Part shown: positions 43,203 through 51,689 of the stretch, in pieces | Position numbering within the stretch: position 1 is the first letter of the stretch | Layout of the letters: each line of letters starts with the position of its first letter | From: Eikenella longinqua | GTDB taxonomy: Bacteria > Pseudomonadota > Gammaproteobacteria > Burkholderiales > Neisseriaceae | Length of the DNA stretch: 64,000 bases | NCBI RefSeq assembly: GCF_001648355.1 | Contig: NZ_LXSL01000013.1 | Span: 1 to 64,000 of the forward strand | Direction of reading: 5' to 3' | Translations under genes and position numbers: made by a program | The notes under the pieces: generated by a model | Databases searched by the model: none | What the model was told of the DNA's origin: nothing | The model's input: the letters and a program-made list of their open reading frames with translations, nothing else

Positions 43203-44612
43203 TCAGCCGAAAAAGCCGATGCGCACCTGAATCAGTTTTTCCAACTCGCTCACCACGCGGCGTCGCGCCACGAAAAGGATGATGTGGTCGCCGTCGGCCA
43301 GCTCCACGTCTTGGTGCCCCATAAACACTTCCTTGCCGCGCACCACGGCCGCCACGTGGCAGCCGCTGGGCCAGCGCACCGAGCGCACGCGCCTGCCCAC
43401 CAGCTTGGAGGTGTCGCGGTCGCCGTGGGCGATGATTTCGATGGCTTCCGAGCTGCCGCCGCGCAAGGGGTGTACCGCTTCCACGTCGCCGCGCCGGATG
43501 TGCGCCAGAATCGAACCGATGGTGACCAAATGGGGCGACACCACGATGTCGATGGTGTTGCCTTGCAGCAGGTCCACGTAGCTGGAGCGGTTGACGATGG
43601 CGATCACGCGTTTGGCGCCGAGGCTTTTGGCCAGCATGCCGGCCATGATGTTGTTTTCGTCGTCGTTGGTGAGCGCGCAAAACACGTCGATTTCGTCGAT
43701 GTATTCGCCTTCGAGCAGGCCTTCGTCTACTGCCGAGCCGTGCAGCACCAGCGCGCTGTTGAGGTTTTCCGACAGCCATTCGGCACGTTTTTCGTTGTTT
43801 TCGATGATTTTCACGTCGAAATGCTGCTCGAGCTGGCGGCTGAGGCGGAAGCCGATCTGGCCGCCGCCGGCAATCATCACGCGCCGCGTGGGCTGCTGTT
43901 TCGGGCGCAGTTCGCGCAGCACTTCGGCCACCTGCGAGGTGGGCGCGGCCACAAACACTTCGTCGTCTTGCTGAATCACGGTTTGCGGCGTGGGCATGAT
44001 GAGCTTGTTGTTGCGGTATACGGCGCAGATTTGGCAGTTGGTGCCTTCGGGCAGGTGTTCGTGGATGACGTGGATGGGCTTGCCCAGGAGCCGCCCGCCG
44101 CTTTGCGCGCGCACCACCAGCATGCGCACTTTGTCTTCGGCGAAGGTGAGTACTTGCAGGGCGCTGGGGTGGCAGAGCAGGTCGGCCAGCCGCTCGGTAA
44201 CCAGTTGCTCGGGGCAGATGGATTCGCTCACGTCGAACAAATCGAGCGTGCCGCGGCTCACGGGCTCGTCTTCTCCTTCGCGGCCGGTGTATTCGAGATA
44301 GTCGGAAAGGCGCACGCGGGCGATGCGGTTGGGAATGTTGAACAAGCTGGCGGCGAGCTTGCAGGCGGCGAGGTTGGTTTCGTCGTGGCGAGTGAGGGCG
44401 AGCAGCAGGTCGGTGTCGTAGGCGCCGCCTTCGGCCATCACGGCGGGGGAGGAGCCGTTGCCGAGCAGGGTTTGCACGTCGAGCTTGCCGCCGATGTTGC
44501 GCAGGGCGTCGGGGTCGTTGTCGATAACGGTTACGTCGTGGTTGGGGATTTCAACCAGATTCTGCGCCACGGCGGTGCCGACTTGACCGCTGCCTAATAT
44601 TAGGATTTTCAT
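43203..44612 (-). CDS. trkA: Trk system potassium uptake protein TrkA
   Basis: 469 residues with duplicated RCK modules. The first Rossmann motif is ILGSGQVGTAVAQNL at residues 5-19, the strand VTVIDNDPDAL follows, then a TrkA-C domain (GGRLLGKPI). The second Rossmann motif, MIAGGGQIGFRLSRQLE, sits near residue 250. The protein binds NAD(H) and gates the TrkH/G channel for K+ uptake. No trkH lies in this window. The gene reads alone between dusA and fnr. Confidence 0.95.
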   Translation of the reverse strand: MKILILGSGQVGTAVAQNLVEIPNHDVTVIDNDPDALRNIGGKLDVQTLLGNGSSPAVMAEGGAYDTDLLLALTRHDETNLAACKLAASLFNIPNRIARVRLSDYLEYTGREGEDEPVSRGTLDLFDVSESICPEQLVTERLADLLCHPSALQVLTFAEDKVRMLVVRAQSGGRLLGKPIHVIHEHLPEGTNCQICAVYRNNKLIMPTPQTVIQQDDEVFVAAPTSQVAEVLRELRPKQQPTRRVMIAGGGQIGFRLSRQLEQHFDVKIIENNEKRAEWLSENLNSALVLHGSAVDEGLLEGEYIDEIDVFCALTNDDENNIMAGMLAKSLGAKRVIAIVNRSSYVDLLQGNTIDIVVSPHLVTIGSILAHIRRGDVEAVHPLRGGSSEAIEIIAHGDRDTSKLVGRRVRSVRWPSGCHVAAVVRGKEVFMGHQDVELADGDHIILFVARRRVVSELEKLIQVRIGFFG

Positions 44613-44770
44613 GGTGGATGGCCGGATGGGAAAGGGGAGGGCGGCGGTGCCGCCGAATATGGGGCATTATACAAGGCAGCAGGCGCTCAAAATAGTGAGG
44701 CTACCTTTTTCAGGTAGCCTTCTTTTTCAGGTAGCCTTTACGGCTGGGGAAATAAGCGCTTCCGCTGTCG

Positions 44771-45496
44771 CTAGGCCGTTATCGTTTGCAGGCCGGAGGC
44801 CAGCTGCTTGAGCCGTTCGGGTTTGATCAGGCGGATGTGTTTGTATTCCACTTCGATGATGCCCTCCTGGCTGAATTTCGACAAAGTGCGGCTCACCGTT
44901 TCCAGCTTCAGCCCCAGATAGCTGCCGATTTCCTCGCGCGACATGCGCAGGATGAAATCATTGGCCGCCAGGCCGCGTTTTTTCAGGCGCTGCGAGAGGT
45001 TGAGCAGGAAGGCTGCCAGCCGCTCTTCGGCGCGCATATTGCCCAACAGCAACATCACGTTTTGGTCGCGCACGATTTCTTCGCTAAACAAGCGGTAGAA
45101 ATGCAGTTGCAATTGGGGCACGGCCAGGCACAATTCTTCCATATTGCGGTAGGGCAGCTCGCACACTTCGGTGTCTTCCAGCGCCACCGCGTCGCAGTGG
45201 TGCATTTGGTTGCACATGCCGTCCATGCCCACCAATTCGCCCGACATGAAAAAACCGGTTACCTGATCGCGCCCGTCTTGGCTGGCAATCACCGTTTTCA
45301 GGAAACCGGTACGGATCACATACAGCGAAGCGAATTCGTCGCCGTTGTGAAACAGGAAATCGCCCTTTTTCAGGCGGCGGCTGCGTTTAACGACGGCATC
45401 AATCCGCCCCACCTCCGCCGCCATCGACGGGGCGGGATGGCACAGTTCCTTGAAAACGCATCGGGAACAGGTTGTGGCGCTATGCAATACTTTCAT
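44771..45496 (-). CDS. fnr: FNR-type oxygen-sensing transcriptional regulator
   Basis: 241 residues from the ATG at 45494-45496, so that the N-terminus reads MKVLHSATTCSRCVFKELC. The Fe-S ligands are Cys10, Cys13, Cys19 and Cys95 (MDGMCNQ), matching FNR. A cyclic-nucleotide-like barrel and a DNA-recognition helix SREEIGSYLGLKLETVSRTLSKF follow; the E..SR pattern suits TTGAT-type FNR sites. It senses oxygen through a 4Fe-4S cluster and activates anaerobic genes. It is divergent from hemN, a common FNR target. Confidence 0.95.
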   Translation of the reverse strand: MKVLHSATTCSRCVFKELCHPAPSMAAEVGRIDAVVKRSRRLKKGDFLFHNGDEFASLYVIRTGFLKTVIASQDGRDQVTGFFMSGELVGMDGMCNQMHHCDAVALEDTEVCELPYRNMEELCLAVPQLQLHFYRLFSEEIVRDQNVMLLLGNMRAEERLAAFLLNLSQRLKKRGLAANDFILRMSREEIGSYLGLKLETVSRTLSKFSQEGIIEVEYKHIRLIKPERLKQLASGLQTITA

Positions 45497-45695
45497 GTGT
45501 GTGCTGGCTTTCAAACTAAAGGCGGCTGCATCATCTTTACCCTCGGCAAACGGCTAAATTCCAGCCGGTTGCAGCAATTATCGTTTATACTCGCCGCTGC
45601 GGCGAATCGGCACAGGCAGGCCGCCGAACGGCTTGTATTGTACCCGATTTCCCCGCCAAAGCATACACTACAAAATTACCAAAAATAACATACCC

Positions 45696-47081
45696 ATGAA
45701 CACCAGCCACAGCCAAGAAATCATCTTCGACCGCAAGCTTATTGCCTCGCTGCCCGCCAACGGCCCGCGCTACACCTCCTACCCCACCGCCGACCGCTTC
45801 CATGCCGGCTTCACCGCCGCCGACTACGCCCAAGCCGTGCAACAGCGCGCCCCCGGCCCGCTCTCGCTCTACATCCACATCCCCTTCTGCAACACCATCT
45901 GCTACTACTGCGGCTGCAACAAAATCATCACCAAAGACACCAGCCGCGCCGACCAATACCTAGGCTACCTGAAAAAAGAATTCGCCCTGCAGGCCGAACT
46001 CCTGCAAGGCAAGCCCGAGCTGGCCCAGCTCCACTTCGGCGGCGGCACCCCCACCTTCCTCTCCGACGCCCAGCTCGATTTCGTATTCGACACCATCCGC
46101 CGCCACTTCACCCTGACGCCCCAAGGCGAATACTCCATCGAAATCGACCCGCGCAAAGTGAGCCGCCAAACCGTATTGTTCCTCGGCTCGCTCGGATTCA
46201 ACCGCATGAGCGTGGGCATACAGGATTTCGACCCGCAAGTGCAGCAGGCGGTAAACCGCATCCAGAGCGAAGAAGAAACCCGCATCGTGATTGATGCCGC
46301 CCGCGAAGCCGGTTTCCAATCCGTGAGCGTCGATTTGATTTACGGCCTGCCGCACCAAACCCCCGCCACCATGCAGCAAACGCTGGATAAAGTGCTCGCC
46401 CTTGCCCCCGACCGCCTCGCCGTGTACCACTATGCCCACCTGCCGCACATCTTCAAGCCGCAGCGCCGCATCGACACCAACGCCGTGCCCGACAGCAACA
46501 CCAAGCTCGACATGCTCCAGCAAATCGTTCAGCGGCTGGGCAGCGAAGGCTACGTTTTCATCGGCATGGATCACTTCGCCAAACCGCAAGACGAGCTCGC
46601 CGTCGCCCTGCGCGAAGGCCGCCTGCAACGCAACTTCCAAGGCTATTCCACCCATGCCGACTGCGACCTTATCGCCGTCGGCCTCTCCTCCATCGGCAAA
46701 ATCGGCCGCATCTACAGCCAAAACCAGCGCCATCTCGACGACTACTACGCCGACCTCGACGCCGGCCGCCTGCCCGTTTTCCGCGGCTACAGCCTCAATG
46801 ATGACGACCTGCTGCGCCGCCGCCTGATCCAAGATCTTATGTGCCGCTTCGGCCTCAATTTTGCTGATTACGAAGCCGAATGCCGCCAGCCCTTCGCCCA
46901 ATATTTCGCCGCCGAGCTTGCCGACCTGGCCCAGCTTGCCGCCAAAGGCCTGGTCGAGCTAAACAACGCCGGCTTGCGCGTTACCCCCAAAGGCCGCTTC
47001 CTCATCCGCAACATCGCCATGGTGTTCGACCACCACCTGCGCCACCGCGACACCGTCGCCAAATATTCACAAACCGTGTGA
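45696..47081 (+). CDS. hemN: Oxygen-independent coproporphyrinogen III oxidase
   Basis: 461 residues from the ATG at 45696; an in-frame upstream frame lacks support, though no strong ribosome site is seen. The radical-SAM cysteines are Cys65, Cys69 and Cys72 in HIPFCNTICYYCGC. HFGGGTPTFL, SIEIDPRK and VDLIYGLPHQTP are further family landmarks. It converts coproporphyrinogen III to protoporphyrinogen IX without oxygen. The 199-base gap to the divergent fnr has no perfect FNR box that I can find. Confidence 0.95.
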   Translation: MNTSHSQEIIFDRKLIASLPANGPRYTSYPTADRFHAGFTAADYAQAVQQRAPGPLSLYIHIPFCNTICYYCGCNKIITKDTSRADQYLGYLKKEFALQAELLQGKPELAQLHFGGGTPTFLSDAQLDFVFDTIRRHFTLTPQGEYSIEIDPRKVSRQTVLFLGSLGFNRMSVGIQDFDPQVQQAVNRIQSEEETRIVIDAAREAGFQSVSVDLIYGLPHQTPATMQQTLDKVLALAPDRLAVYHYAHLPHIFKPQRRIDTNAVPDSNTKLDMLQQIVQRLGSEGYVFIGMDHFAKPQDELAVALREGRLQRNFQGYSTHADCDLIAVGLSSIGKIGRIYSQNQRHLDDYYADLDAGRLPVFRGYSLNDDDLLRRRLIQDLMCRFGLNFADYEAECRQPFAQYFAAELADLAQLAAKGLVELNNAGLRVTPKGRFLIRNIAMVFDHHLRHRDTVAKYSQTV

Positions 47082-47141
47082 GCAGAGTTTCCACCCCGCA
47101 GCCCAAACGGGCAAACAAATTTTCAGGTAGCCTCCCGCAAC

Positions 47142-47211
47142 AGGCTACCTGAAAATGATATCTTGCCAAGCAAGGCTGGGTTTCTGCGAAGCGAAAATTT
47201 TCAGGTAGCCT
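47142..47211. repeat. DUS-bounded composite intergenic repeat
   Basis: AGGCTACCTGAAAATGATAT, then CTTGCCAAGCAAGGCTGGGT, TTCTGCGAAGC and TTTTCAGGTAGCC. The gap 47082-47447 also holds an inverted DUS pair (47120-47153), a degenerate copy at 47229-47240 and a further DUS at about 47377-47388, but no gene. Confidence 0.65.
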
Positions 47212-47447
47212 TCTGCCGCTCCAGATGGAGGCTACCTGTAAAGCGCAGCTGCAACGAAGTTGAAACGCGCAAAGCGGATTTCGCTAAAACGTGAGCCGCA
47301 GCTCGGGCATTGATGCCCGGCTGTTTTATAATGCGCGGCTGAACATATCGGGCATTGATGCTCTGCCGTTTTGTTTTTCAGGTAGCCCGAACCGATGGCG
47401 GTACAGCAACGCCGCCCGCCCATCCAACCAAACCCAAACCCGACGCC

Positions 47448-49103
47448 ATGCCCATCCTCTCCCTGCTCAACCGTTCTCCCGATTCCCCGCTGGCCGACAA
47501 TTGGACAGCCGCGCAGTTTTCCGCCGCCACGCTCTCTTTGGCCGCGCGTTTGCGCGCGCACAATATTCAGGCCGCCGCGCTGTGGTTCGATGATGCGGCG
47601 CGGTTTGCCTCCGCGCTGCTGGCCGCGTGGCTGGCGGGGGCGGAGGTGTATCTGCCGCCCAATCTGGCCGAGGAAAACCGCCGCTGGGCGGAGGCGCGGG
47701 GCGCGGTGTGGCTGAGCGACGTGCCCGAGGTTTCAGACGGCCTCTGGCTGTACGACGAAGCGGCGGAGCAGGCGGCTGCGCCTTCGGAAGCGTTTGCATG
47801 GCCGCATGAAAACGTGCTGTATCTGAAAACCTCCGGCTCTTCGGGCGAGGCGAAAACCATTGTGAAAACGCGCGCGCAGATGCTGGCGGAAGCGGCGGCG
47901 GTGGCGCAGAGGCTACCTGAAAACTGGCGCGGCCTCTCCGCCGTGGGCAGCGTCAGCCCGCAGCATTTGTACGGGCTGACTTTCCGCGTGTTCGTACCGC
48001 TGGCGGCGGGCTGGGCCATCGGGCGGCGGCAGTGCGTGTATCCCGAGCTGCTGCTGGCCGATTCGCGCCGCGAATGCCTGTGGATTGCCAGCCCCGCGCT
48101 GCTAAACCGTTTGGGCGAAGGGCGCGATTGGGCGCGGCTGCGCGGGCGGGTGTGCGGCATCGTCAGCGCGGGCGGGCTGCTGCCCGAAGCGACCGCCGCA
48201 CTGCTGCAAGAGAAGCTGGGCTTTGCGCCGCACGATGTGTACGGCAGCACGGAAACCGGCGTGATTGCGCTGCGGCAGGGCGGGGAATGGGAACTGTTGC
48301 CCGAAGTGGAAGCCGCCGTGGATGAGCAAAATCGTTTTCAGGTAGCCTCACCGTGGAGCGGCGGGGTGCAGCAAACCGCCGATGCAGTGCGGCTGCACGG
48401 GCGGCGGCTAGAGCTGCTCGGCCGCCAAGACCGCATCATCAAGCTGGAAGACAAGCGCGTGTCGCTGGCGCAGTTGGAGCACGACCTGCTGGCGCACGCT
48501 TGGGTTGCCGACGCGCATTGCGCCCGCCACCCGCAGCACGGCCGGATTGCGGCGTGGACGGCCTTGAACGAAGCGGGCATCGCCGCATTGCGCGAACAGG
48601 GCCGTGCCGCCGTGGCGCAAAGCCTGAAGCGGCATCTGGCCAAAACGCAGGACACCGCCGCATTGCCGCGCTATTGGCGGTTTGCCGCCGAACTGCCGCG
48701 CAACCCGCAGGCGAAAATCCGCGAACAGGATTTTCAGACGGCCTTTACCGTGCCGCAAACCGCGCCGCAGTGGGTTTTGGTGTCGCAAAACGACGAGGCG
48801 CGCGAATATGCGTTTGAAGGCGTTGTGCCGCTGGATTTGGCCTGGTTCGGCGGCCATTTTGCCGATTTCCCGCTGGTGCCCGGCGTGATCGAAATCCAGT
48901 GGGCGATGGATTTGGCGGCGCGTTTCGACTGGGGCAGGAAACAAGTGAAGCAGATGGAAAACCTGAAATACCAACACTTTGTGCGCCCGCACGACACGGT
49001 GCGGCTCACGCTGCGCCACGATGCGGCGAAAAACAAAATCCATTTCGCCATCGCGCAGGGCGACACGCCTTGCGCCTCGGGCAGGGTGGCGCTGCATGAC
49101 TAG
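47448..49103 (+). CDS. Acyl-CoA/AMP-ligase fused to a hotdog dehydratase-like domain (aryl-polyene type)
   Basis: 551 residues from the ATG at 47448. Residues 1-430 form an adenylating domain: P-loop LKTSGSSGEAKT near 126-137, DVYGSTETGVIA near 265, LLGRQDRIIKLEDKRVS near 320. From about 440, REYAFEGVVPLDLAWFGGHFADFPLVPGVIEIQ (in parts) is a FabZ/ApeI-like hotdog domain. In aryl-polyene clusters these are normally two separate genes, so this is a fusion. It overlaps the next gene by 8 bases. It carries two Neisseria-dialect DUS (47732, 48733) besides Eikenella-type ones. Confidence 0.82.
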   Translation: MPILSLLNRSPDSPLADNWTAAQFSAATLSLAARLRAHNIQAAALWFDDAARFASALLAAWLAGAEVYLPPNLAEENRRWAEARGAVWLSDVPEVSDGLWLYDEAAEQAAAPSEAFAWPHENVLYLKTSGSSGEAKTIVKTRAQMLAEAAAVAQRLPENWRGLSAVGSVSPQHLYGLTFRVFVPLAAGWAIGRRQCVYPELLLADSRRECLWIASPALLNRLGEGRDWARLRGRVCGIVSAGGLLPEATAALLQEKLGFAPHDVYGSTETGVIALRQGGEWELLPEVEAAVDEQNRFQVASPWSGGVQQTADAVRLHGRRLELLGRQDRIIKLEDKRVSLAQLEHDLLAHAWVADAHCARHPQHGRIAAWTALNEAGIAALREQGRAAVAQSLKRHLAKTQDTAALPRYWRFAAELPRNPQAKIREQDFQTAFTVPQTAPQWVLVSQNDEAREYAFEGVVPLDLAWFGGHFADFPLVPGVIEIQWAMDLAARFDWGRKQVKQMENLKYQHFVRPHDTVRLTLRHDAAKNKIHFAIAQGDTPCASGRVALHD

Positions 49104-51405
49104 GCTCGCGTGGCTGTATGCCCTGCTGCTGGCCTTTGCCGCCGCGTGGCTGGGCTGGGGGATAGCGCAGGGTGGCCGCCTGCAAACCGACCTCACCGCG
49201 CTGTTGCCCGCCGACGCGCAGGTGGACGAAGTGTGGCGCGCGGCCGACGAAGCAGGCGAGAAACAGCTCAACGGCCAAATCCTGCTCCTGGTGGGCAGCA
49301 GCGATGCCGACCGCGCCTTCGCCGCCGCCGAGCAGGTGGCCGCCGCGTGGCAGCAAAGCGGCCTGTTCGCAGCGGTGGACAGCCGTCTGGATCCCGATTT
49401 GGCGCAACTGCGGCAAGACATCCGCAGTCTCGGCGCAAACGCCCTGCCGCGCGAACAGCAGCAGCTTCTGTTGCACGACCCCACAGCCTATTTCCAGCAA
49501 CGCGCTGAAGACGCGGCCAACCCGTTTGCCGCGCAAATCGTGCCGCTGGAAGACGACTGGCTCGGCTTCGCCCGCTTCGTACAGCAAAAACAGCCCGCCA
49601 GCCGCCTGCAATGGCACAGCGGCAACGGCATGCTGTATAGCGAGCAGGACGGCCTCACTTGGGTGTGGCTGCGCGCGAGGCTACCTGAAAAAGCGGCTGC
49701 CGACCAAGCCGAACGCCTGCTGCCGCTTCTGGCCGATTCCCGCGCCCAAGCCGAACGCGGCGGCTACCGCCTGTTGGCGGCGGGCGGCGCGTTGTTTGCC
49801 GCCGAAGCCAAAGTGCAGTCGGAGCGCGAAAGCGGGCTGATGTCCGCCGTCGGCCTGTCGCTCACCTTCGCCCTGCTGCTGGCCGTGTTCCGCAGCCCGC
49901 GCGTGTTTGCGCTGGCCTTGCCGCTGGGCGCGGGTATGCTGCTGGGCGCGGCGGCGGTGGTGGCCGTGTTTGGGCAGATGCACATCCTCGCCGTGGTCAT
50001 CGGCACGAGTTTGGTCGGGATGCTGGTGGACTTTCCGCTGCACTGGCTCACGCCCTCGGTGTTTTCGCCCCACTGGCAGGCCGCGCCCGCCATGCGCCGC
50101 GTTTTGCCCGCCTTCTTGGCCGGGCTGGGCATCACCGCCACGGGCTATCTGCTGCTCGCCTTCACGCCGCTGCCCGTGCTGCGCCAAACCGCCGTGTTTT
50201 CCGTGGCCGCGCTCACGGGCGCATTTGCCGCCACCGTGCTCCTGCTGCCGCCGCTGTTTCGCGGCTACCGCCCCCGCGCCGCCTGGTTTGCCGCCGCCAT
50301 GCACAAGCTCGCCACCGCACGGTTGCACTGGCTGCTTGTCCCGCTGTTGCCGCTGGCCGCCGCAGGCTACCTGAAAACCGATTGGCGCGACGACATCCGC
50401 GATTGGGCGGCACTTTCCCCGCAGCGTATCGCCGAAATGCGCCAAGTGGCCGACATCAGCGGCAGCGACAGCGGCGGCCGCAGCATCCTCGTGCAGGCCG
50501 ATGATGCAGACGAACTCTTGCGCCGCAGCGCGCAAGTGGAAACCGCCCTGCGGCCATTGGTCGGCAAAGGCGGTCTCGGCGGCGTGCAGTCGCTCAACCA
50601 ATGGCTGCTGCCCGCCGACGAACAACAAGCCCTGCGCCAGCAGTTGCAACGCCTCGCCGCGCAGCCTTCCCCCGCCGCCGACCCCATGCTCCAGCTCGGC
50701 CTGCATCCCGACACCATCCAAACTGCCCTGCACCAAGCCGCCGAACAGCCGCCCGTGTCCCTCGCGCAAGCCCTGCGCCCGCAGATGGCCGAAGCCTGGC
50801 GCAGCCTGTATCTGGGCAACATCGGCGGGCAGGAAGCCGCCCTCGTGCGCGTGCAGGGTTTGAACGATGCCGCCGCCGTGCAAACCGCGCTCGCCGCCCT
50901 GCCGTGCAATCAAGGCCGAACCTGCGCCCGCCTGGTGGACAAACGCGCCCGGCTGAACGAACTCTTCCGCCACACCCGCAACCACGCCGCCTGGCTCAAA
51001 CTCGCCTCCTTCGCCCTGGCCTGGCTCGTGCTGTGGCGCATCTTCGGCGCACGGCGCGGCAGCCTCATCCTCGCCGTACCGCTGATTTCCGCCGCCGCCA
51101 CCGTCGGCCTGCTCGGCTGGCTCGGCCTGCCCATCGGCCTATTCGCCATGTTCGGCCTGCTCTTGGTGGCCGCCGTGGGCGCGGACTACGCCGTCTACGC
51201 CCTCACCGCCCGCGAAACCCCCGCCGCCAAACTCGGCGGCATCCTCCTCGCCGCCCTCACCACCGCCATCTCCTTCCTGCTGCTCGCCATCAGCACCACC
51301 CCCGCCGTCGCCGCCTTCGGCATCACCGTATCGCTCGGCGTGGGGCTGAACGTGCTGCTCTCCGCGTGGCTGTTGAAGAGGGAAGGGGCGGGGGAGGCCG
51401 TCTGA
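49096..51405 (+). CDS. MMPL/RND-family exporter (aryl-polyene operon)
   Basis: 769 residues from the ATG at 49096, overlapping the ligase stop. Two repeats of six helices are separated by large periplasmic loops: the first helix MTRLAWLYALLLAFAAAWLG, then LMSAVGLSLTFALLLAVF, LGAGMLLGAAAVVAVFG, and in the second half LFAMFGLLLVAAVGADYAVYAL with the characteristic Asp of MMPL proteins. It would move a lipidic precursor across the inner membrane. The stop TGA is supplied by a Neisseria-dialect DUS (51395-51406) followed immediately by an Eikenella DUS. Confidence 0.85.
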   Translation: MTRLAWLYALLLAFAAAWLGWGIAQGGRLQTDLTALLPADAQVDEVWRAADEAGEKQLNGQILLLVGSSDADRAFAAAEQVAAAWQQSGLFAAVDSRLDPDLAQLRQDIRSLGANALPREQQQLLLHDPTAYFQQRAEDAANPFAAQIVPLEDDWLGFARFVQQKQPASRLQWHSGNGMLYSEQDGLTWVWLRARLPEKAAADQAERLLPLLADSRAQAERGGYRLLAAGGALFAAEAKVQSERESGLMSAVGLSLTFALLLAVFRSPRVFALALPLGAGMLLGAAAVVAVFGQMHILAVVIGTSLVGMLVDFPLHWLTPSVFSPHWQAAPAMRRVLPAFLAGLGITATGYLLLAFTPLPVLRQTAVFSVAALTGAFAATVLLLPPLFRGYRPRAAWFAAAMHKLATARLHWLLVPLLPLAAAGYLKTDWRDDIRDWAALSPQRIAEMRQVADISGSDSGGRSILVQADDADELLRRSAQVETALRPLVGKGGLGGVQSLNQWLLPADEQQALRQQLQRLAAQPSPAADPMLQLGLHPDTIQTALHQAAEQPPVSLAQALRPQMAEAWRSLYLGNIGGQEAALVRVQGLNDAAAVQTALAALPCNQGRTCARLVDKRARLNELFRHTRNHAAWLKLASFALAWLVLWRIFGARRGSLILAVPLISAAATVGLLGWLGLPIGLFAMFGLLLVAAVGADYAVYALTARETPAAKLGGILLAALTTAISFLLLAISTTPAVAAFGITVSLGVGLNVLLSAWLLKREGAGEAV

Positions 51406-51419
51406 AAAGGCTACCTGAA
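51395..51419. repeat. Tandem DUS of two dialects
   Basis: AGGCCGTCTGAA (51395-51406, Neisseria type) is followed after one base by AGGCTACCTGAA (51408-51419, Eikenella type). The first includes the stop codon of the exporter gene. Confidence 0.9.
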
Positions 51420-51607
51420 AACCTATCTTATGCCTTACTACCCCATCTTTATTTCTGTGCAGGCGGGAAACAAGGCAGGCTCACCCCAGCCGATGGCGAA
51501 GCGGATTCGCCCGAACCGGCAACAGCATTTTCAAACGGTTTTCCCTTATATTAGAAAAGCACGTCCGCAAATCAGGCTGGCCAGCTGTAGGCGGCGCGCC
51601 GTTTTGC

Positions 51608-51670
51608 TATAATCCTGCCACCTTTCCGGCACCTTATCCGATGGCGGATGCTCCGCCGCTTTTTTATAAT
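51608..51670 (+). promoter_or_regulatory. Promoter-hairpin-promoter arrangement before the autotransporter gene
   Basis: An extended -10 (TGCTATAAT, TATAAT at 51608-51613) is followed by a stem GGCGG/CCGCC (51643-51657) and six T, a small intrinsic terminator. A second TATAAT overlaps the T-run (51665-51670), 20 bases before the start codon. Transcripts from the first promoter could be attenuated. Confidence 0.55.
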
Positions 51671-51689
51671 CTACAAACAAAGGAAAACT

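Noticed and set aside
43284..44597. A 437-codon plus-strand frame opposite trkA
   Set aside because: Composition is atypical (His, Val, Phe, Ala rich) and it lies wholly inside trkA; a third-position GC artefact.
45497..45695. An FNR box in the fnr-hemN gap
   Set aside because: I searched for TTGAT-N4-ATCAA and found no convincing match on reading, so regulation of hemN by Fnr is stated only as an inference.
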